The notes: a model not told the origin generated them from the letters alone. Shown: positions 52,160 to 63,543, counted from the first letter of the stretch. The stretch is 64,000 bases of DNA from Takashimella koratensis (GCA_003116875.1 BCKT01000010.1:372001-436000); one strand, 5' to 3'. Numbers and translations: made by a program.

Positions 52160-53693
52160 ATGGCGACAGATATGACCTCTGACGTCCAACTCGACCAAGT
52201 GTCCAACACGCCCAGGTTCCCCCCCCCCCCCCCCCTCCTCCCCCTACTCTCTGCGAGCCTCGCTAACCCCGCTTAGCGCGGACCTGCCTCACACCCCACC
52301 TCCATCTCTCGTCTCAACCACCCTCTCCTCTCCTCCATCCCTGGATGCATCCACCTCCGCTCACTTTGGTCCGACTACCAAGCCCTCTTCCCTCCTCTAT
52401 ACGCGAGACTACCTCCTCACCCTGCTCCGTGGTGACGCCTCACCACCTCGTCCTCCCGCCCCTCGCCGGCTCTCTACTTTCCACCCAATCCTCCGTGGTG
52501 GTTCCGTCTCTCACTGGGGGGAAGACGAAACCAGATCGTCTATCCTCCTCTGTGCGGAACTTGATGGAGAACCCATCTCAAAGACGTTACCCGTACCGCA
52601 CAATGAAAACGACGCCCCGGACGTTCCAAGGTCGGTAACGAGTCAGGGTGATAAAAGCGACACGGTTAGTATCCGCTCTGTCGCTTCGGGGATCAGTATC
52701 ACCTCAACCGCCACCGGGGCGACCGTCGGGTCTGGTTCAACAATCATGTTCGACTATACTTCCCCACCTGATCGCGACCCTCCTCGACCTGTTATGATCG
52801 CCTTCGCGAACGCTGACCCATTCGCCAAGACCAGCACTTACAAGCCAACTCCTTTTCCCGCCGGTACCGCTACCGCTACCGGTAATGGATTCGCCAATTC
52901 CGCACCGAGTCGACCTGGATTAGGTAACCGCAAAGCTTCAGCTGTTTTTCAACAGTTCCCAGCGTCAGTGAACTCGTCAAAGACGTCGTTGGCCCTCTCT
53001 CTCAGCTCGGGAAGGGACTGGGCGACTCTGCGAGGTGGCGTCGGCGCTGGTGGGACCGGATCGACAGGATCGGGTGTACTCAGGTCGAGGTCGTCGTCGG
53101 TTTCGTCAGAAGGTAGTTCGATAAGTTCCCTCTCTTCAAAGGGTATGAACCCCTTCGCTCCACCTTTCCTCAAACCTTCGTTCACACCCACCTCATCCAC
53201 TTCTTTACCCTCTAACCCCATCTCCATCTCCACCACCAACTCCTACTCCAACTCCTCTCCTTCCCTGCCCGAACCCAAACCTACGGGCTCGATCAAACTC
53301 CCCAAATCCCTCCCGGCACGACCTAACGCTCCACTCCCTCCCGTCTTCGTGAAACGTGAATCCGCGGCTTTACCTCAACCCATGTCCCTTCCCGAGGTTG
53401 CGCCGATGGGGACCAAGTGGGAAGGCGAGAGCGGACTGAGTGGGAACGATAAGCGCCGACGAGCTAGTGCGATGGGCCTTGGCTATAGGCCTCTCACGAT
53501 TGACGAAACGAATATCAAGATTAGTGTCACGACCAACACCACCACGACGACAACCACAACCGCGTCTACCTCACCCGCCTCGTCCTCTACATCCCCCGGC
53601 GACCGCCCACAACACCTCGTTCAGCTCGGTCAGAAACTCCGTAGCAGCGTCAGTGTCCACACCTCGAACAATGTCAAAGAAGTAGTCGTCTAG
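52160..53693 (+). CDS. putative eIF4E-binding protein (disordered)
   Basis: Exons 52160-52215 and 52277-53693 (490 residues). The intron holds a poly-C run and ends CTAACCCCGCTTAG. The protein is almost wholly low-complexity, rich in Ser, Thr and Pro. Near the N-terminus, residues 60-66 read YTRDYLL in the context LLYTRDYLLTLLRG. This fits the eIF4E-binding consensus Y-x4-L-hydrophobic and is very close to the site in eIF4G and 4E-BP proteins. The motif followed by disordered sequence is what one expects of a cap-binding translational repressor. Other short conserved-looking stretches are LSTFHPILRGGSVSHW and RRASAMGLGYRPLTIDETNI. The start is the first ATG after a long C/T-rich leader. The function is inferred from the motif only; the frame is well supported. 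Confidence 0.6.
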
Positions 53694-54051
53694 AAGTAGT
53701 TGTCTAGAGAAAGAAGAATTTTGAGAGATTTATCTTGAGATACCATATATCCACAAACTGCTGTACCCGCTTCAGTCGTATGCAGAGAAATCACGCTCTT
53801 TCTTGAACGCTGCCTACGGTCAACACTTGTACCAATCTCAACGTGCACTTGCTGATGAAACGCCGCGACCACCACTCTTCCCTTCCCATACTGTCCTACC
53901 CTCCCTCTGATCTGTATACCGGCCAGCCCGCCTCGCCCGCCTCGCCTTGTTGTGAATATACGAATGAACTTGCGGTGAATGAATAGATGTCGAGATTGTC
54001 AAACAGTAACATGTGCGGGATCTAAACCTTCCTGCGTAGTCTAGAGACACG
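53694..54051. other. convergent intergenic region
   Basis: About 360 bases between the stops of the putative eIF4E-binding protein and the PP2C gene. No gene seen. A duplicated TAGTTGTCTAGA / TAGTCGTCTAGA motif occurs at the very 3' end of the upstream gene (about 53685-53706). Confidence 0.45.
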
Positions 54052-56402
54052 CTAGTTCTGGTAGAACCGGATCACCATGACGCTGAGGTTATCGGTGGAA
54101 AAGTTGCTCATTGCGTGGTCGAGAAGCCGCTTGGACGCTTCTTGCGGGTCCGACGTGGATCGGATCAAATCCACCGCATCCTGGTCCTCGCACACGTCCC
54201 ACAACTGAAACTGTTAGCGGTCTTCAGACTACACCGCTTCTGCCAACTCACCCCGTCGCAAGCAACAATCAAGAACTCGTCCTGCTCGTCGAGCGCAGTC
54301 TCGGTCGTGTACGGCGATCCAACGACAAACTCCTTCATCGACGCGTCACCGAGCGATCGAGTTACAGCGAGGACACCTGCAACGAGTTAGCTCGGCGCGT
54401 CGAAATTACAGCTGACTCACCATTGACACGGTTATTCATGACGAACCCGCCGGCATCGGTGATACGCTTCTGTTCCTGGCTGTCGCTGCCCTTGTGGTCA
54501 TAGGTAAGGCGCACCGCTTTGCCCGCGCGACTACCATGTCAGTTGTATCATTACCCCCATAACTCACCACAAGACGGCTCGAGCATCACCGACGTTGGCA
54601 GTGTACAACACCCGTCGCAATGGCTTCGCAGCCTTTGGCTCGATAGCTTCGACGCGCGACCCGTCCGCCGCCAAAGTCGTCACAGCGTCATCCTCGACTG
54701 CATTCTCGTCGATTCGGTCGCTCGCGCCCGTGAGACCACGGACAAAGTCCCTGATTCGTTTACCCGACATTTTCCTTCCCAACCCGCCACTACCGCCAGT
54801 AATCGCTGCCGCGCCGCCGATGGATCCACCTGTTCCAGCACCCGAGGATGATCGGCGCATAGAGGAGTGCAAGGTGGTCTGGGACTCGAGCTCGGCTTCG
54901 CCCCGGCCTTCCAACAGCCCTCGGACAGAGAGGTTCGGGTTGATAAATCCTCGAGGTGGGGCATCGCCCTCGGGAACTTGCTCAACCCGGAGGAAGGCCG
55001 TAACGGCGGTGCACCCGGAATGTGTTTGACCGGTTTGAGAGAGATGGGAGAGGCGTCGGTCGACAGCGTGGAAGGTTTTGTTCAACAGGTCGGGGATGGG
55101 TTCCTCCGGGTGGGAGATCAGTGCGTCGAGGAGGTACTGCGGTGAGTTATGGTCCGCGGGTGAGACCTACCTCGTGGAAGTTTTGTCCACACCACTCTGC
55201 GGCATGCTTCCCGGCGTGCCCACTGCAAGTGTTAGGGATGAACGATACGTTCAGGGGGTCCGACTTACTCGAAGACAGCAAAGTATCCCTGCCCTCGAAC
55301 ACCGGCGTAATCATACACAAAGCTATGAGCATCCTCCATGGTCCTCCTGCATCGCTTGTTCCTGTCCTCGCTAACACCGACACGGAACGTCCCCTTCAAG
55401 GTCTCCTCCAAACGTTTGACCTTGTACGGCAACGACGCGGGATGTTGGTTGAGCGCCTGCGTTGTCAGCTAAACAAGCGCTTGACCAGCTGACTCAACCT
55501 ACCCCGAAAGTATCGTCCCCGTCGGCAACCGTGACACTCTTGCTGCGAGCGTTTGGACTGTCTGAGAACCCTCCTGGCCGCTTCATGTCGGACGGCGAGT
55601 CGTCTGACGCGATCGACGACGGGGTCGTGGTGGTAGGAGGGGAAGCGAGAGCTCTGTTGGTGGTAAGGGAGAAGGGGAGATAGGTGACAGAGGACAATGC
55701 GTGATGGCAAGGGGAGGGAGAGTGCACGTCACGCACGGCACAGCGGCGATGGCGAATGATGGGATCGGCCACAGGGTGGGTACGAGGTCGATGCGTCACA
55801 ATAGGACAAGAGGACGAAGTGAGTTTGGATAGGACATGAGAGTGCGTAAAAGATGTCGCCAAGGAATGATCGTGGTGAGGTAACAGGCAAGTTTCGATCC
55901 ATCATCAGCTACGGTTGCAACGCACAGACACGCATCCCGGCTGGCTGCTTTTTACACGCGATCGGGGAGTAGGTGGAATCACTCACGCTCCGGACATGCT
56001 GCTTGCGTTGGCTACAGAGAAAAGTAAACGAGTTGTCAATGATACGCTCCCTCCCTTGCTTGGTGGACTGCCGGTACTCGCGCGTCGAGTCATGATCAAC
56101 TCAACGCGATGGTGGCAAGAAAAGGGAGAGGGGCTGGCGAACTCCTTTGGGTCGGGGAGATGCCATCGCCCGCCTTTGGTGGAGTGGACGCGGAGTGGTG
56201 GAGCAGGGTAGGTGGGGTAGGGTGGAAGAGAGGGTGGGGAGAAATGGGGCGGAGTAAGGGAGGTGGCGAGGAAGGAAGATGAGATGGAGATGGGGACCGA
56301 AGCAAAACAAGACTTACAGTCGGTCGAGACGTCTAGATCTGAAAGAGTCGGATGATCAGGGTGGGCCCTGGCGAGCGAGCTGGCGGAGGAGTTGGTGGCC
56401 AT
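54052..56402 (-). CDS. PTC1: PP2C-type protein phosphatase
   Basis: Mg/Mn-dependent Ser/Thr phosphatase that usually dampens stress MAP-kinase pathways. Nine exons from the start: 56318-56402, 55987-56011, 55503-55653, 55269-55456, 55171-55222, 54568-55136, 54421-54530, 54252-54376 and 54052-54204 (485 residues). PP2C motifs in order: [118 protein letters not shown], and [16 protein letters not shown] at the end. Metal-binding aspartates sit in MEDAH, FDGHAG, CDGLWD and STDNLS. A Ser/Gly-rich insertion of about 100 residues ([20 protein letters not shown]) splits the catalytic domain between the GCTAV and TANVGDA motifs. Exon 2 is only 25 bases. The first two exons were chosen because they keep the frame and give a first Met ([12 protein letters not shown]). 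An internal Met at 55586 is an alternative start. Confidence 0.9.
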
Positions 56403-57209
56403 ACGTGCGTGTAGAGGAGGAGGGGATGGAGAGGGGAGGGGGTGGTGGCTTGGCAAGAGAGCGGAGGGGGAGGAGCAGAGGGTAGGCCGGAGAGGGGGGG
56501 TCCGGGTAAAGGATGATGGGAGAGAAAGAGTAGACCGAGTCAAGGCCGGCGGGGAGTGTGGTGGGATCCCCGGGGATGAGGCGATGGAGTGGGCAGTGGG
56601 GAGTGGGGAGTGAAGGGTAAGGGTGGTAGCACGCGGTTTGTCAGACGGGGTTTACAGATGCCCGAAGAGCGGTATGGCGTGCTGCGTGTGGTGTGTGGTT
56701 GGGTGGGTAGACGTAAGGAGTTGAGCAATGGTGAGGAAGAGGAAGAGGAAGAGGAAGAGAAAGAGAAAGAGAAAGAGGAAGAGGAAGAGAGGGACCGACC
56801 TGGTAGGTAGCGCTGGATGGGTGAGACTGAGACAGAGACCGAGGTGCTATCCAGAGTGCGATAGATGGTCCTGGCTGGTGCTGCTGGTCCTGGCCAGATC
56901 CTGGGGCTAGCCTAATGTGCCGCCCCCGCGTCATCGCCCGTCACCTGGAGCCATACAACCCCCCCGCGCACGTGAGCTCCCAGCGGAAGCATCTCTTGAT
57001 ACCACCCTCCCTTACCCCTTGATATAATGCCACGTCATCCCCCCTCCCACCCTCCGGTCCTCGCCGTGTTGGAAATTATACCCGACTTGCTCCGCTCTTC
57101 CTTGCTGTTGTTGCATTCTTGCTTATCCATCCACTCGTTTCCATTGGTCACCTCTCATCTCATCTTCACATCTCTCTGTCCTGCACTCATACCTACCCAC
57201 ACCCCCGCG
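56403..57209. other. divergent promoter region, PP2C and ISA2
   Basis: About 800 bases with no gene. A GAAGAG/GAAAGA purine repeat covers about 56735-56795. GGGGAGTG duplications occur near 56598-56612. The C/T-rich stretch from 57020 onward is the likely ISA2 leader. Confidence 0.45.
56735..56795 (+). repeat. GAAGAG/GAAAGA purine hexamer repeat
   Basis: About ten hexamers of GAAGAG and GAAAGA in tandem in the promoter region. The + strand is purine-only and may be length-variable. Confidence 0.85.
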
Positions 57210-58074
57210 ATGTCCTCTCGCGCCGTCGCTTCCTCATCTCGGCTCCTCGCCCGCTCTCTCGCCGCCTCCTCTTCTCGCCTCCCTTCCCGCCGCCCGGCCT
57301 TCCTCTCCTCACCTCCACCTCTCCCACTCGCTCCTGCCTTCCCCCAGCCCCGATTCGCCTCCACAGCTACCGCGTCCTCTTCTACCTCTGTTCTCGACCT
57401 CCCACCGGCCTCCCCCTCTCCGTCTATCCGAGTCACGCCACCAGATCTGGAACGAGTCAAATCTGAGGGGTTCTTTGACGACGACGTCAAGCTTGTCCCA
57501 GTGGATCAGGCGCAACTGGTTATTACTCCAGCAGCTGTCCAGGTGGGTGTCTTCAACCCAACGTCTCTTCGCCAGCTATGGTTCCCATAAGGCTACATCG
57601 AAGCTGACATACCAACAGCAATTGCAGCGGATAACGTCGCGTGAATCACCAGAGACAATCGCCAAAGGACAATTGGCATTACGAGTGGGTGTCGAGTCGG
57701 GCGGGTGTCATGGGTACCAGTATACGATGGAGTTGACAGAGGAGCGAGGTGTGGACGATTAGTAAGTTGCGCACAACCCCACTTCTACACACGTACCCAA
57801 CAGGCATCATCTACTAATCTCACTCAGTGTGTTCCAACCCGAAGGCGCCGCTTCCATTCCCGTCATCGTCGACCTGGTCTCGCTCGGTCTCGTAAAAGGT
57901 GAGTGAGCCTGTTTTCAACACATCGACGACAGAACTCAAGCTAACACTCTACCAGGCTCCACTCTGCACCACGCGACCGAACTCATCGGCTCGTCGTTTA
58001 GGATCCAAGATAACCCTCAAGCCAAGGATGGTGGCGCTTGTGGTTGTGGGATCAGCTGGGAAGCAAAGGAGTAG
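57210..58074 (+). CDS. ISA2: mitochondrial iron-sulfur assembly protein Isa2
   Basis: A-type scaffold needed in the mitochondrial matrix for late 4Fe-4S cluster assembly (aconitase, lipoate synthase). Exons: 57210-57542, 57619-57761, 57828-57898 and 57956-58074 (221 residues). The first 60 residues are Arg/Ser/Leu/Ala-rich with no acidic residues, as in a mitochondrial presequence ([20 protein letters not shown]). The A-type domain has LVITPAAVQQLQRI, LRVGVESGGCHGYQYTME, YVFQPEGAASIPVIVDLVSL, GSTLHHATELIGSSFRIQDN and the end GGACGCGISWEAKE. The three conserved cysteines are those of GGCHG and ACGCG. The pattern HGYQ and a full-length linker suit Isa2 better than Isa1. ETF-QO, mitochondrial EF-G and uL16m are also in this window, but I see no functional link. 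Confidence 0.93.
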
Positions 58075-58740
58075 ATACGACCTCATGTCTATGATGACAC
58101 TCATCTTTCCTCTCTTGACCTTGTCACGACGTGAAGCATGAGGCGGAACGCTTTCTTATCTTTGACATGGCGGATCTTCGGGTGATCGATCCCCTTGAAC
58201 TGCGGATGTCTGATTGGTCCCGTCTCTGTACAAAGGATGGCTTCGAGTTGGTCTCGTCTCGGCCATCTGCGAGGATCGATAAGGGCGTGATTGATCGACC
58301 ACTTGTCCCCCTGCCTCTTGTGTCAGTTGGCATACAGAGCTCAGGAGCTATATCCCCAAAGGAGCATCATCTTTGGTGGCCTGCACGTCCTCGTTGGTTT
58401 CAGCTAAGGTTGAGAAAAGGAGAGGACTGCTTGCAGCATGCAGCCGTTGAGATAAGAGACAGCGTCTACTGCGCCTCAGTCACCTCAATTCTAATTCATC
58501 GCAAAGCCACGCTATAGCTATCCCATTCCTGCAATTCAAGGGTATCTCTACACTGTCAGCAGCTGTCCTGATACCTCAAAAATACTGTGGCTCAAACTCG
58601 CTGCTCTGGTCGTACACGGTACGTTCTATCAAATTCGTTGCTAAGATAAGCCGTACCCATCACGGCAGCGGCAATGGCAGTGACCCCGTTGCGCGCTCGG
58701 ATGGATATCAGCATCAACTCAAATACCGATTTATAAAAAG
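58075..58740. other. spacer between ISA2 and calpain-like copy I
   Basis: About 670 bases. An open frame at 58131-58517 (starting MKHEAERFLIF) has no recognisable domain, no splice support and ordinary composition; I do not call it a gene. The last 150 bases show weak similarity to the 5' exons of calpain-like copy II. Confidence 0.35.
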
Positions 58741-59755
58741 TCTTTGGGAACTCTGGAACCCCAAGCATCAATGATATCCAGCAAAGTGTGTACACAAAGT
58801 AACCTCTTAATTGCTTAGAAAATTACTAACCACTTTTCCGGCTCTCGTTATAGCCACGGTCCCTGACTGTTGGTTGGCAAGCACGATGGTGAGTCGCAAT
58901 GTGGTATTTCCCTCCCCTATATCCCTCCCCCCTCCAATTCTCATCCATCATTCAAGGTTTCCCTGGTCAAATTAAACGCGGCATGGATCAGTTCACACAT
59001 TTCGGTGAAATCGGACACCGAAGCCGTTTTCACAATCTATGATGACGGCGCCACACCTACTTCGGAAACCGTCAGCTCTGCTGAAGCCCTGACCGAGTCT
59101 AATGATGATTCCGGCAGCAATTTTGCGTGGTGGCCTAGTGGTTATCTCTACGCGGTGGAGCAACACGGGTACACAGGACAATCGTCGACCGGTGGAATAG
59201 GCGGTGCAACCTCTGACGTCGGTTTGGGACTTCTTTCCGGTTTTGCATCTAGTCTCGCAGTGGGTTCGACGGCGGATCAATACTGTAAGTTCCCTAGTTC
59301 ATTGACCAGTTAGCGTCTGATTAATGGGAGCAGGGACCTACTTCATCAAGGCCGATTACACGCCTATCCTTCTTGGAACGAATGGGAACACCGCGGTCCT
59401 GGTGGCTGATCACTGCTATTGTGTTATGACCTCTCGAGTGAGTTTCAGATAATTCTCCAGTCGTGTTGCACAACGTGCACTAACCAACGCCTCTGACTTC
59501 GGCCCCTTGCCGACCGATAGTGGTGGTACACAATGGTGAGCTGCTTGCGATCTGACCCAATAGTGATAGCTGATAACCCACGCGCTCTAGTGTGACTCTT
59601 CATAATCCCTGGTGAGTATCGTCGTGTATAGTTTGGGCAACAGAGACTATCGCTGAAGATCAAACAGGGGAGAAACTACAGAATACCAATGGAGCAAGAT
59701 CTTTGCAGACACGAATCAGGTTGGCTACCTCACCAACTTCAACTCTTGGACGTGA
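58741..59755 (+). pseudogene. calpain-like cysteine protease, copy I (probably decayed at the 5' end)
   Basis: Proposed exons: about 58741-58785, 58854-58888, 58957-59284, 59334-59437, one or two tiny exons between 59521 and 59611 that I could not phase, and 59668-59755. Active-site Cys block TTVPDCWLASTM (calpains have GDCWLLA). Domain-2-like part: AWISSHISVKSDTEAVFTIY, WWPSGYLYAVEQHGYTG, GGIGG and GLLSGF (compare the calpain W-ALLEKAYAK...GG...LTG pattern). His block: ILLGTNGNTAVLVADHCYCV. Asn block: VTLHNPWG, then TTEYQWS (calpains have LRNPWG...W-G-WS). The end is TNFNSWT. Just upstream, the codons aligned with copy II contain a TAA (context ACC GAT TTA TAA), and the signal-peptide exon is not recognisable. 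The catalytic part looks intact; the whole gene probably is not. It lies 1.4 kb from copy II on the same strand. Confidence 0.6.
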
Positions 59756-60099
59756 CAAAAGTTGAGGTAGAGCGTCTTCGCCACGCTAGAGCTCGTGCTT
59801 GGAGCTCACAAACAGACCCATTGTCTCCTCCTCTCGTCCGACACTGTTTGGCGTGAAAGGTGATCAAGTCTACCTTGTAACCTATATGTATACCCTCGTC
59901 GATTCACCTGCATGAAATAGATAAAATGACGTTTCTCACATCTTTGCGTTTGGCTGGCACAAGGAGACGCTAGGGTCCCAATTTCCGCACCAGGAGACCG
60001 AGACCTGTGAAACGCCGGGATGAGGTGGATGAAGAGCGGCAGAGGTGAGCAAGGACGGGTGGTGTGTCAGGTATCACGGCCGAGGACTGCGGAGGCGAT
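59756..60099. other. 3' flank of calpain-like copy I
   Basis: About 340 bases. Part (about 59845-59905) is similar to the 3' flank of copy II (about 63830-63900), with shared CTCTCGTC and ATATGTA stretches, so the duplication extends past the coding frame. No gene seen. Confidence 0.5.
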
Positions 60100-60310
60100 C
60101 TGTGCGGTACCGAAGTACCTCAAGTGACAAGAGCGATCCGAGCCGGGTGGCGCAGATCCAACGCCACCAGGGGTAGCATGGGACTGTGACACGGCCAGGG
60201 GGGAGCTGCGGAGAGAGTGACAGAGGGATATATATAGCAGTCCGTAGAGCGTCGAGCGATGGATCCCCCAGATCGAGTGAGAAAACCTAACATGGTGAGT
60301 GGGAGGCGAT
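60100..60310 (+). repeat. dispersed LTR-like repeat, copy 2
   Basis: Second copy of the repeat at 21861-22130 (anchors are listed there). It has a clear TATATATAG box followed by CAGTCCGTAGAGCGTCGAG and ends near CCTAACATGGTGAGTGG. The last part looks like a splice donor after an ATG, as found downstream of some retroelement promoters. No retrotransposon protein is encoded nearby. Confidence 0.55.
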
Positions 60311-61197
60311 TGAGGTGACTGGGGGTAAGAGAGTCGTGCCACCGCGTTGGGTGTGTGCGTGTGTTTGTAGAGGTGGTCATATGACATGCGCCCGTCATAC
60401 TCCCGGCCCAATATTGCTCTGTACGTACTGCCGATGTAGAAGACAGCTTTGGCGCTATCTGTCACTTGATCTTGACGGGAATATTTTATTTTGTACTCTT
60501 TGTGTTCAAATCATAGTTTCGAATTTCGGCACTCACGCTTCTCGGGGTCGCATAGTCTGCTGGGTACCTGTATGTGGCGGAGCAGGGGGAACGCCACAAA
60601 AGTGTCGGAGGGGTCTCCTCTATAGGTTGCCTGGCACCCTTTGTCAACATGCTCTCTCGGCCGATGGGCGACTTTTACTTGAAACGCCAGGGGGAGCGCG
60701 ACCACTGTTTGCCCCTTGTCTCACGGCTGGGTCCTTTGACACTCCTTTGGAATTTGTCTTGGCTGCCCGCGATCGGCAAAGGAAGTACACAAGGAGTCAT
60801 CTTCCTCAGCGTGCAGCAACAAGGTGACAAGCCTGACCGGGGTCTCCCATTGAGGAGATCACACGTCCCACCTTTTCCGGTTGAAAGGTGTCATCTCTTT
60901 CTCAGCCTGCAACATCGCTTCCACTTTGTGTTCGAAATCGCTGACAGGTTTCAATGCGATTTTTTCCGTTGTTCCTCACCCCCTCACCAGGGATGAACCT
61001 ACCTGTTTCCTTTCTGGGCGTTGATACGCCTATCTAGATGATAGGGAAATCGTCCTAGTTTCCGAGGTACTTATCGCCAGCTGCTGCGCCGCGGTCTTTT
61101 CTTAGCAAAGCATATCATATCATCCTCAATCACGAAAAATTTTCGCTTCCCTGGCTTATCGTGTTCATTGCTCCCTGTGGTCTCAACACTTCCAACA
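60311..61197. other. repeat-region spacer before calpain-like copy II
   Basis: About 890 bases. An open frame at 60574-60996 (140 codons, no ATG at its start) has no domain I recognise. TATCATATCATC and a run of Ts occur near 61110-61142, about 60-90 bases before the copy II start, and may belong to its promoter. I do not call a gene. Confidence 0.35.
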
Positions 61198-62345
61198 ATG
61201 CTGCTCCTAGCTCTCGCTGCTCCAGTTGCCTACCGTAGGTCTCCCTGCAACAGCTCTTGCTCACCCTAGTGCTGCCACTTTTGGCTACTGTGGCGCCGCT
61301 AGGGTATGCGCGACCTTTGACGGACGTGTCTCAACGGCCTGGAGTCAACACCGATCACACTGCTACTGTTTTCGGAACCTCCGGAACGCCTAGTTTAAAT
61401 GACATCACCCAAAGTGAGCGCTCGGTGCAGATAAGCTCTATCAATGGCTGACCGTCCTTGCGCTCTTCAGCCACCGTGCCGGATTGTTGGTTGGCGAGCA
61501 CGATGGTAAGCCAAACGGCTATTTGGCCCCGCCCTTTAGAATCAGCCCCCACTCATCAATTCTTTTCCACTTTCAGGTAGCACTTGTCAAATTGAACTCG
61601 GCATGGATTTCGTCACACGTCTCTGTAAAATCGGACACGGAGGCAGTTTTACCATTTATGATAATGGCGCCACACCTACCTCTGAGACTGTCACGGCGTT
61701 GGAAGCGGAGACCGAAAGCAATGATGATACAAGCAATATCTGGTGGCCAGCTGGTTATCTCTACGCGGTCGAGAGACATGGCTATGATGGGCAGCCAGCA
61801 GGTGGCGGGATTGGCGGTGCCTGGCCGAATGTTGGTCTTGGACTTCTTTCCGGATTCCCCGCGAGCAACCAGTTTCTCACAAGCGCAGATGAATACTGTA
61901 CGGACAGCATCTTCACTTTTAGGCTGTAAGATCATGCTGACAAACATCAAGGGAGCGACATCGTCAAAGCCGACTACACCCCTATCCTGATCGGAACAGT
62001 CGGAAGTCCCAAGGTGCTCGTGGGTGACCATGTCTACTGTGTAATGACATCTCGGGTAGGTTTTTTTTTGTCTCACTACGTGTACAGAGACATCCCTTGC
62101 TGACAGTCTGTCGGTAGATCGTGAACTGACTCTAGCGGTACCCAATAGTAAGACTTACCCGCCGGAGTTGTGCACCTTTCACTGCTGACAAAATCTCCCA
62201 AATTTAGCGTGACGTTACACAATCCTTGGTGAGTATGGGATACCGTGCACTCCCCTTCTTGGAACAGTATCATAATTCGCAGAGCTCCCAATGCTAACAC
62301 TTGCATTATATAGGGGCTCCACCGCCGAGTATCAGTGGAGTGATA

Positions 62346-62390
62346 CAGTACGCTCCACAAAGTTAAGAATCACTTTAAAGTTTGGACCTT
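62346..62390 (+). repeat. left terminal inverted repeat of the transposon
   Basis: Imperfect inverted copy of 63663-63707. The outer 10 bases (CAGTACGCTC against CAGTACGCGT) are nearly identical, and the inner GAATCACTTT is identical. Confidence 0.85.
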
Positions 62391-62396
62391 TTTTTT

Positions 62397-62426
62397 GAAC
62401 GCGTCTGGGATTCTTCAGACGCGTTC
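62397..62426 (+). repeat. perfect 11-bp hairpin in the transposon leader
   Basis: GAACGCGTCTG at 62397-62407 and its exact reverse complement CAGACGCGTTC at 62416-62426, with an 8-base loop. It lies between the left repeat and the transposase ATG. It may be a transposase-binding subterminal site or an RNA hairpin affecting translation; neither is proven. Confidence 0.8.
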
Positions 62427-62472
62427 AAGAGCTGTTTCCCATGCTTTCTTCTNCTTCTTCTTCTCCAAAAAC

Positions 62473-63543
62473 ATGGTTCGACCACCACACAACTATTCCC
62501 CAGAGCAGCGGGCAGTCTTTGCGCATCTGGGACTCTCCATAGGCCAGCGGCCAGCTGCTAGAGTCTGTGGGGTCTCTCAGAAGGCCATTCGATCTGCAAT
62601 TGAACGCCATACAATTCAAAGCAACCAGAAAGATCGAGCTCGCTCTGGACGACGTCCCATTCTTGCCAATCCATACTTGCGAAGGCATGTTGAGCGAATC
62701 ATTAAGGCCAATCGTTTTGAAACACTTGCTGAGATCCTAAATCAGGTCCAATTGCTGAGGAATGAGCGGGGCTTCCCAATTGTTGGTCTGTGCAAGTCGG
62801 TTCTTTGCCGGACGGTCCATTCCCTTGGCTACCATGCATGCACACCGGTTGCCAAACCATTCCTTGATGCCGTCAAATGCCAGAAACGTCTCGACTACGC
62901 GCGTTCATACCGTTTTCACCCTTGGCAAAACGTCATCTTCACAGGTGAAGTCTCCTGCAACCTTGGAACACACTTCAAGCAGAAAGTCTGATGGAAACCA
63001 AGCGAGAAACTCAACCCCGAGCTCATGCGACCTCAATTTGCAAACGAACGTACCTCCCAGATGTTTTGGGGTGCCATCTGGCTTGGGGGTTGCTCAGACC
63101 TTGCTGCCTTTGACACTTCCAATTCAACTGGTGCAAAGAATGGCGTCACTGCTCAAATCTACGGCAATCAGGTTGTTGATGGCAAGCTGAGGAAGGCCTG
63201 GATAGGGATGGAAGAGGATGGGAAGTATCCCTGGGTGCTGGAGGATGGATGTACAGTTCATACAGGCAATGTTGCTCGAAGCAGGGGGCTTGAGTATGGC
63301 TTTAGGTATATTTCCCACCCTCCCTACTCCCCTGACCTCAATCCCATTGAGAATGTCTGGGTAATGCTTAAAAGAAGGCTCAGTAAGGTCTACCCCCGTC
63401 CTCATACCAAACAAGAGTTAGTTGAGACACTCCAACGACTCTGGCATGAGATCCCACAGCGGAAGATAGACCATTGTATTCTCTCCCTTCGAGGTAGGCT
63501 GCAGACAATCATCACTAGAGATGGGCTACATGCCAACTACTAG
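62473..63543 (+). pseudogene. Tc1/mariner transposase with in-frame stop
   Basis: One frame from ATG 62473 to the stop at 63541-63543, broken only by TGA at 62989-62991 (after THFKQKV, before WKPSEKLNPE); mariner relatives usually have a Val-Trp or Arg-Trp pair here. The N-terminal helix-turn-helix DNA-binding part has YSPEQRAVFAHLGLSIGQ and AARVCGVSQKAIRSAIERH. In the catalytic core the usual FTDE is FTGE (codon GGT at 62944-62946), so the first acidic residue is lost. EDGCTVHTGNVA and HPPYSPDLNPIENVWVMLKR are the second and third catalytic blocks. A single N lies at 62453, just upstream of the ATG. The element is recent enough to be otherwise open, but this copy cannot make active enzyme. 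Confidence 0.88.

Noticed and set aside
58131..58517. Open frame after ISA2
   Set aside because: No domain, no splicing and no similarity to either copy of the neighbouring family.
60574..60996. 140-codon open frame in the repeat region
   Set aside because: It lacks an ATG at its start and has no recognised domain or splice support; probably chance.
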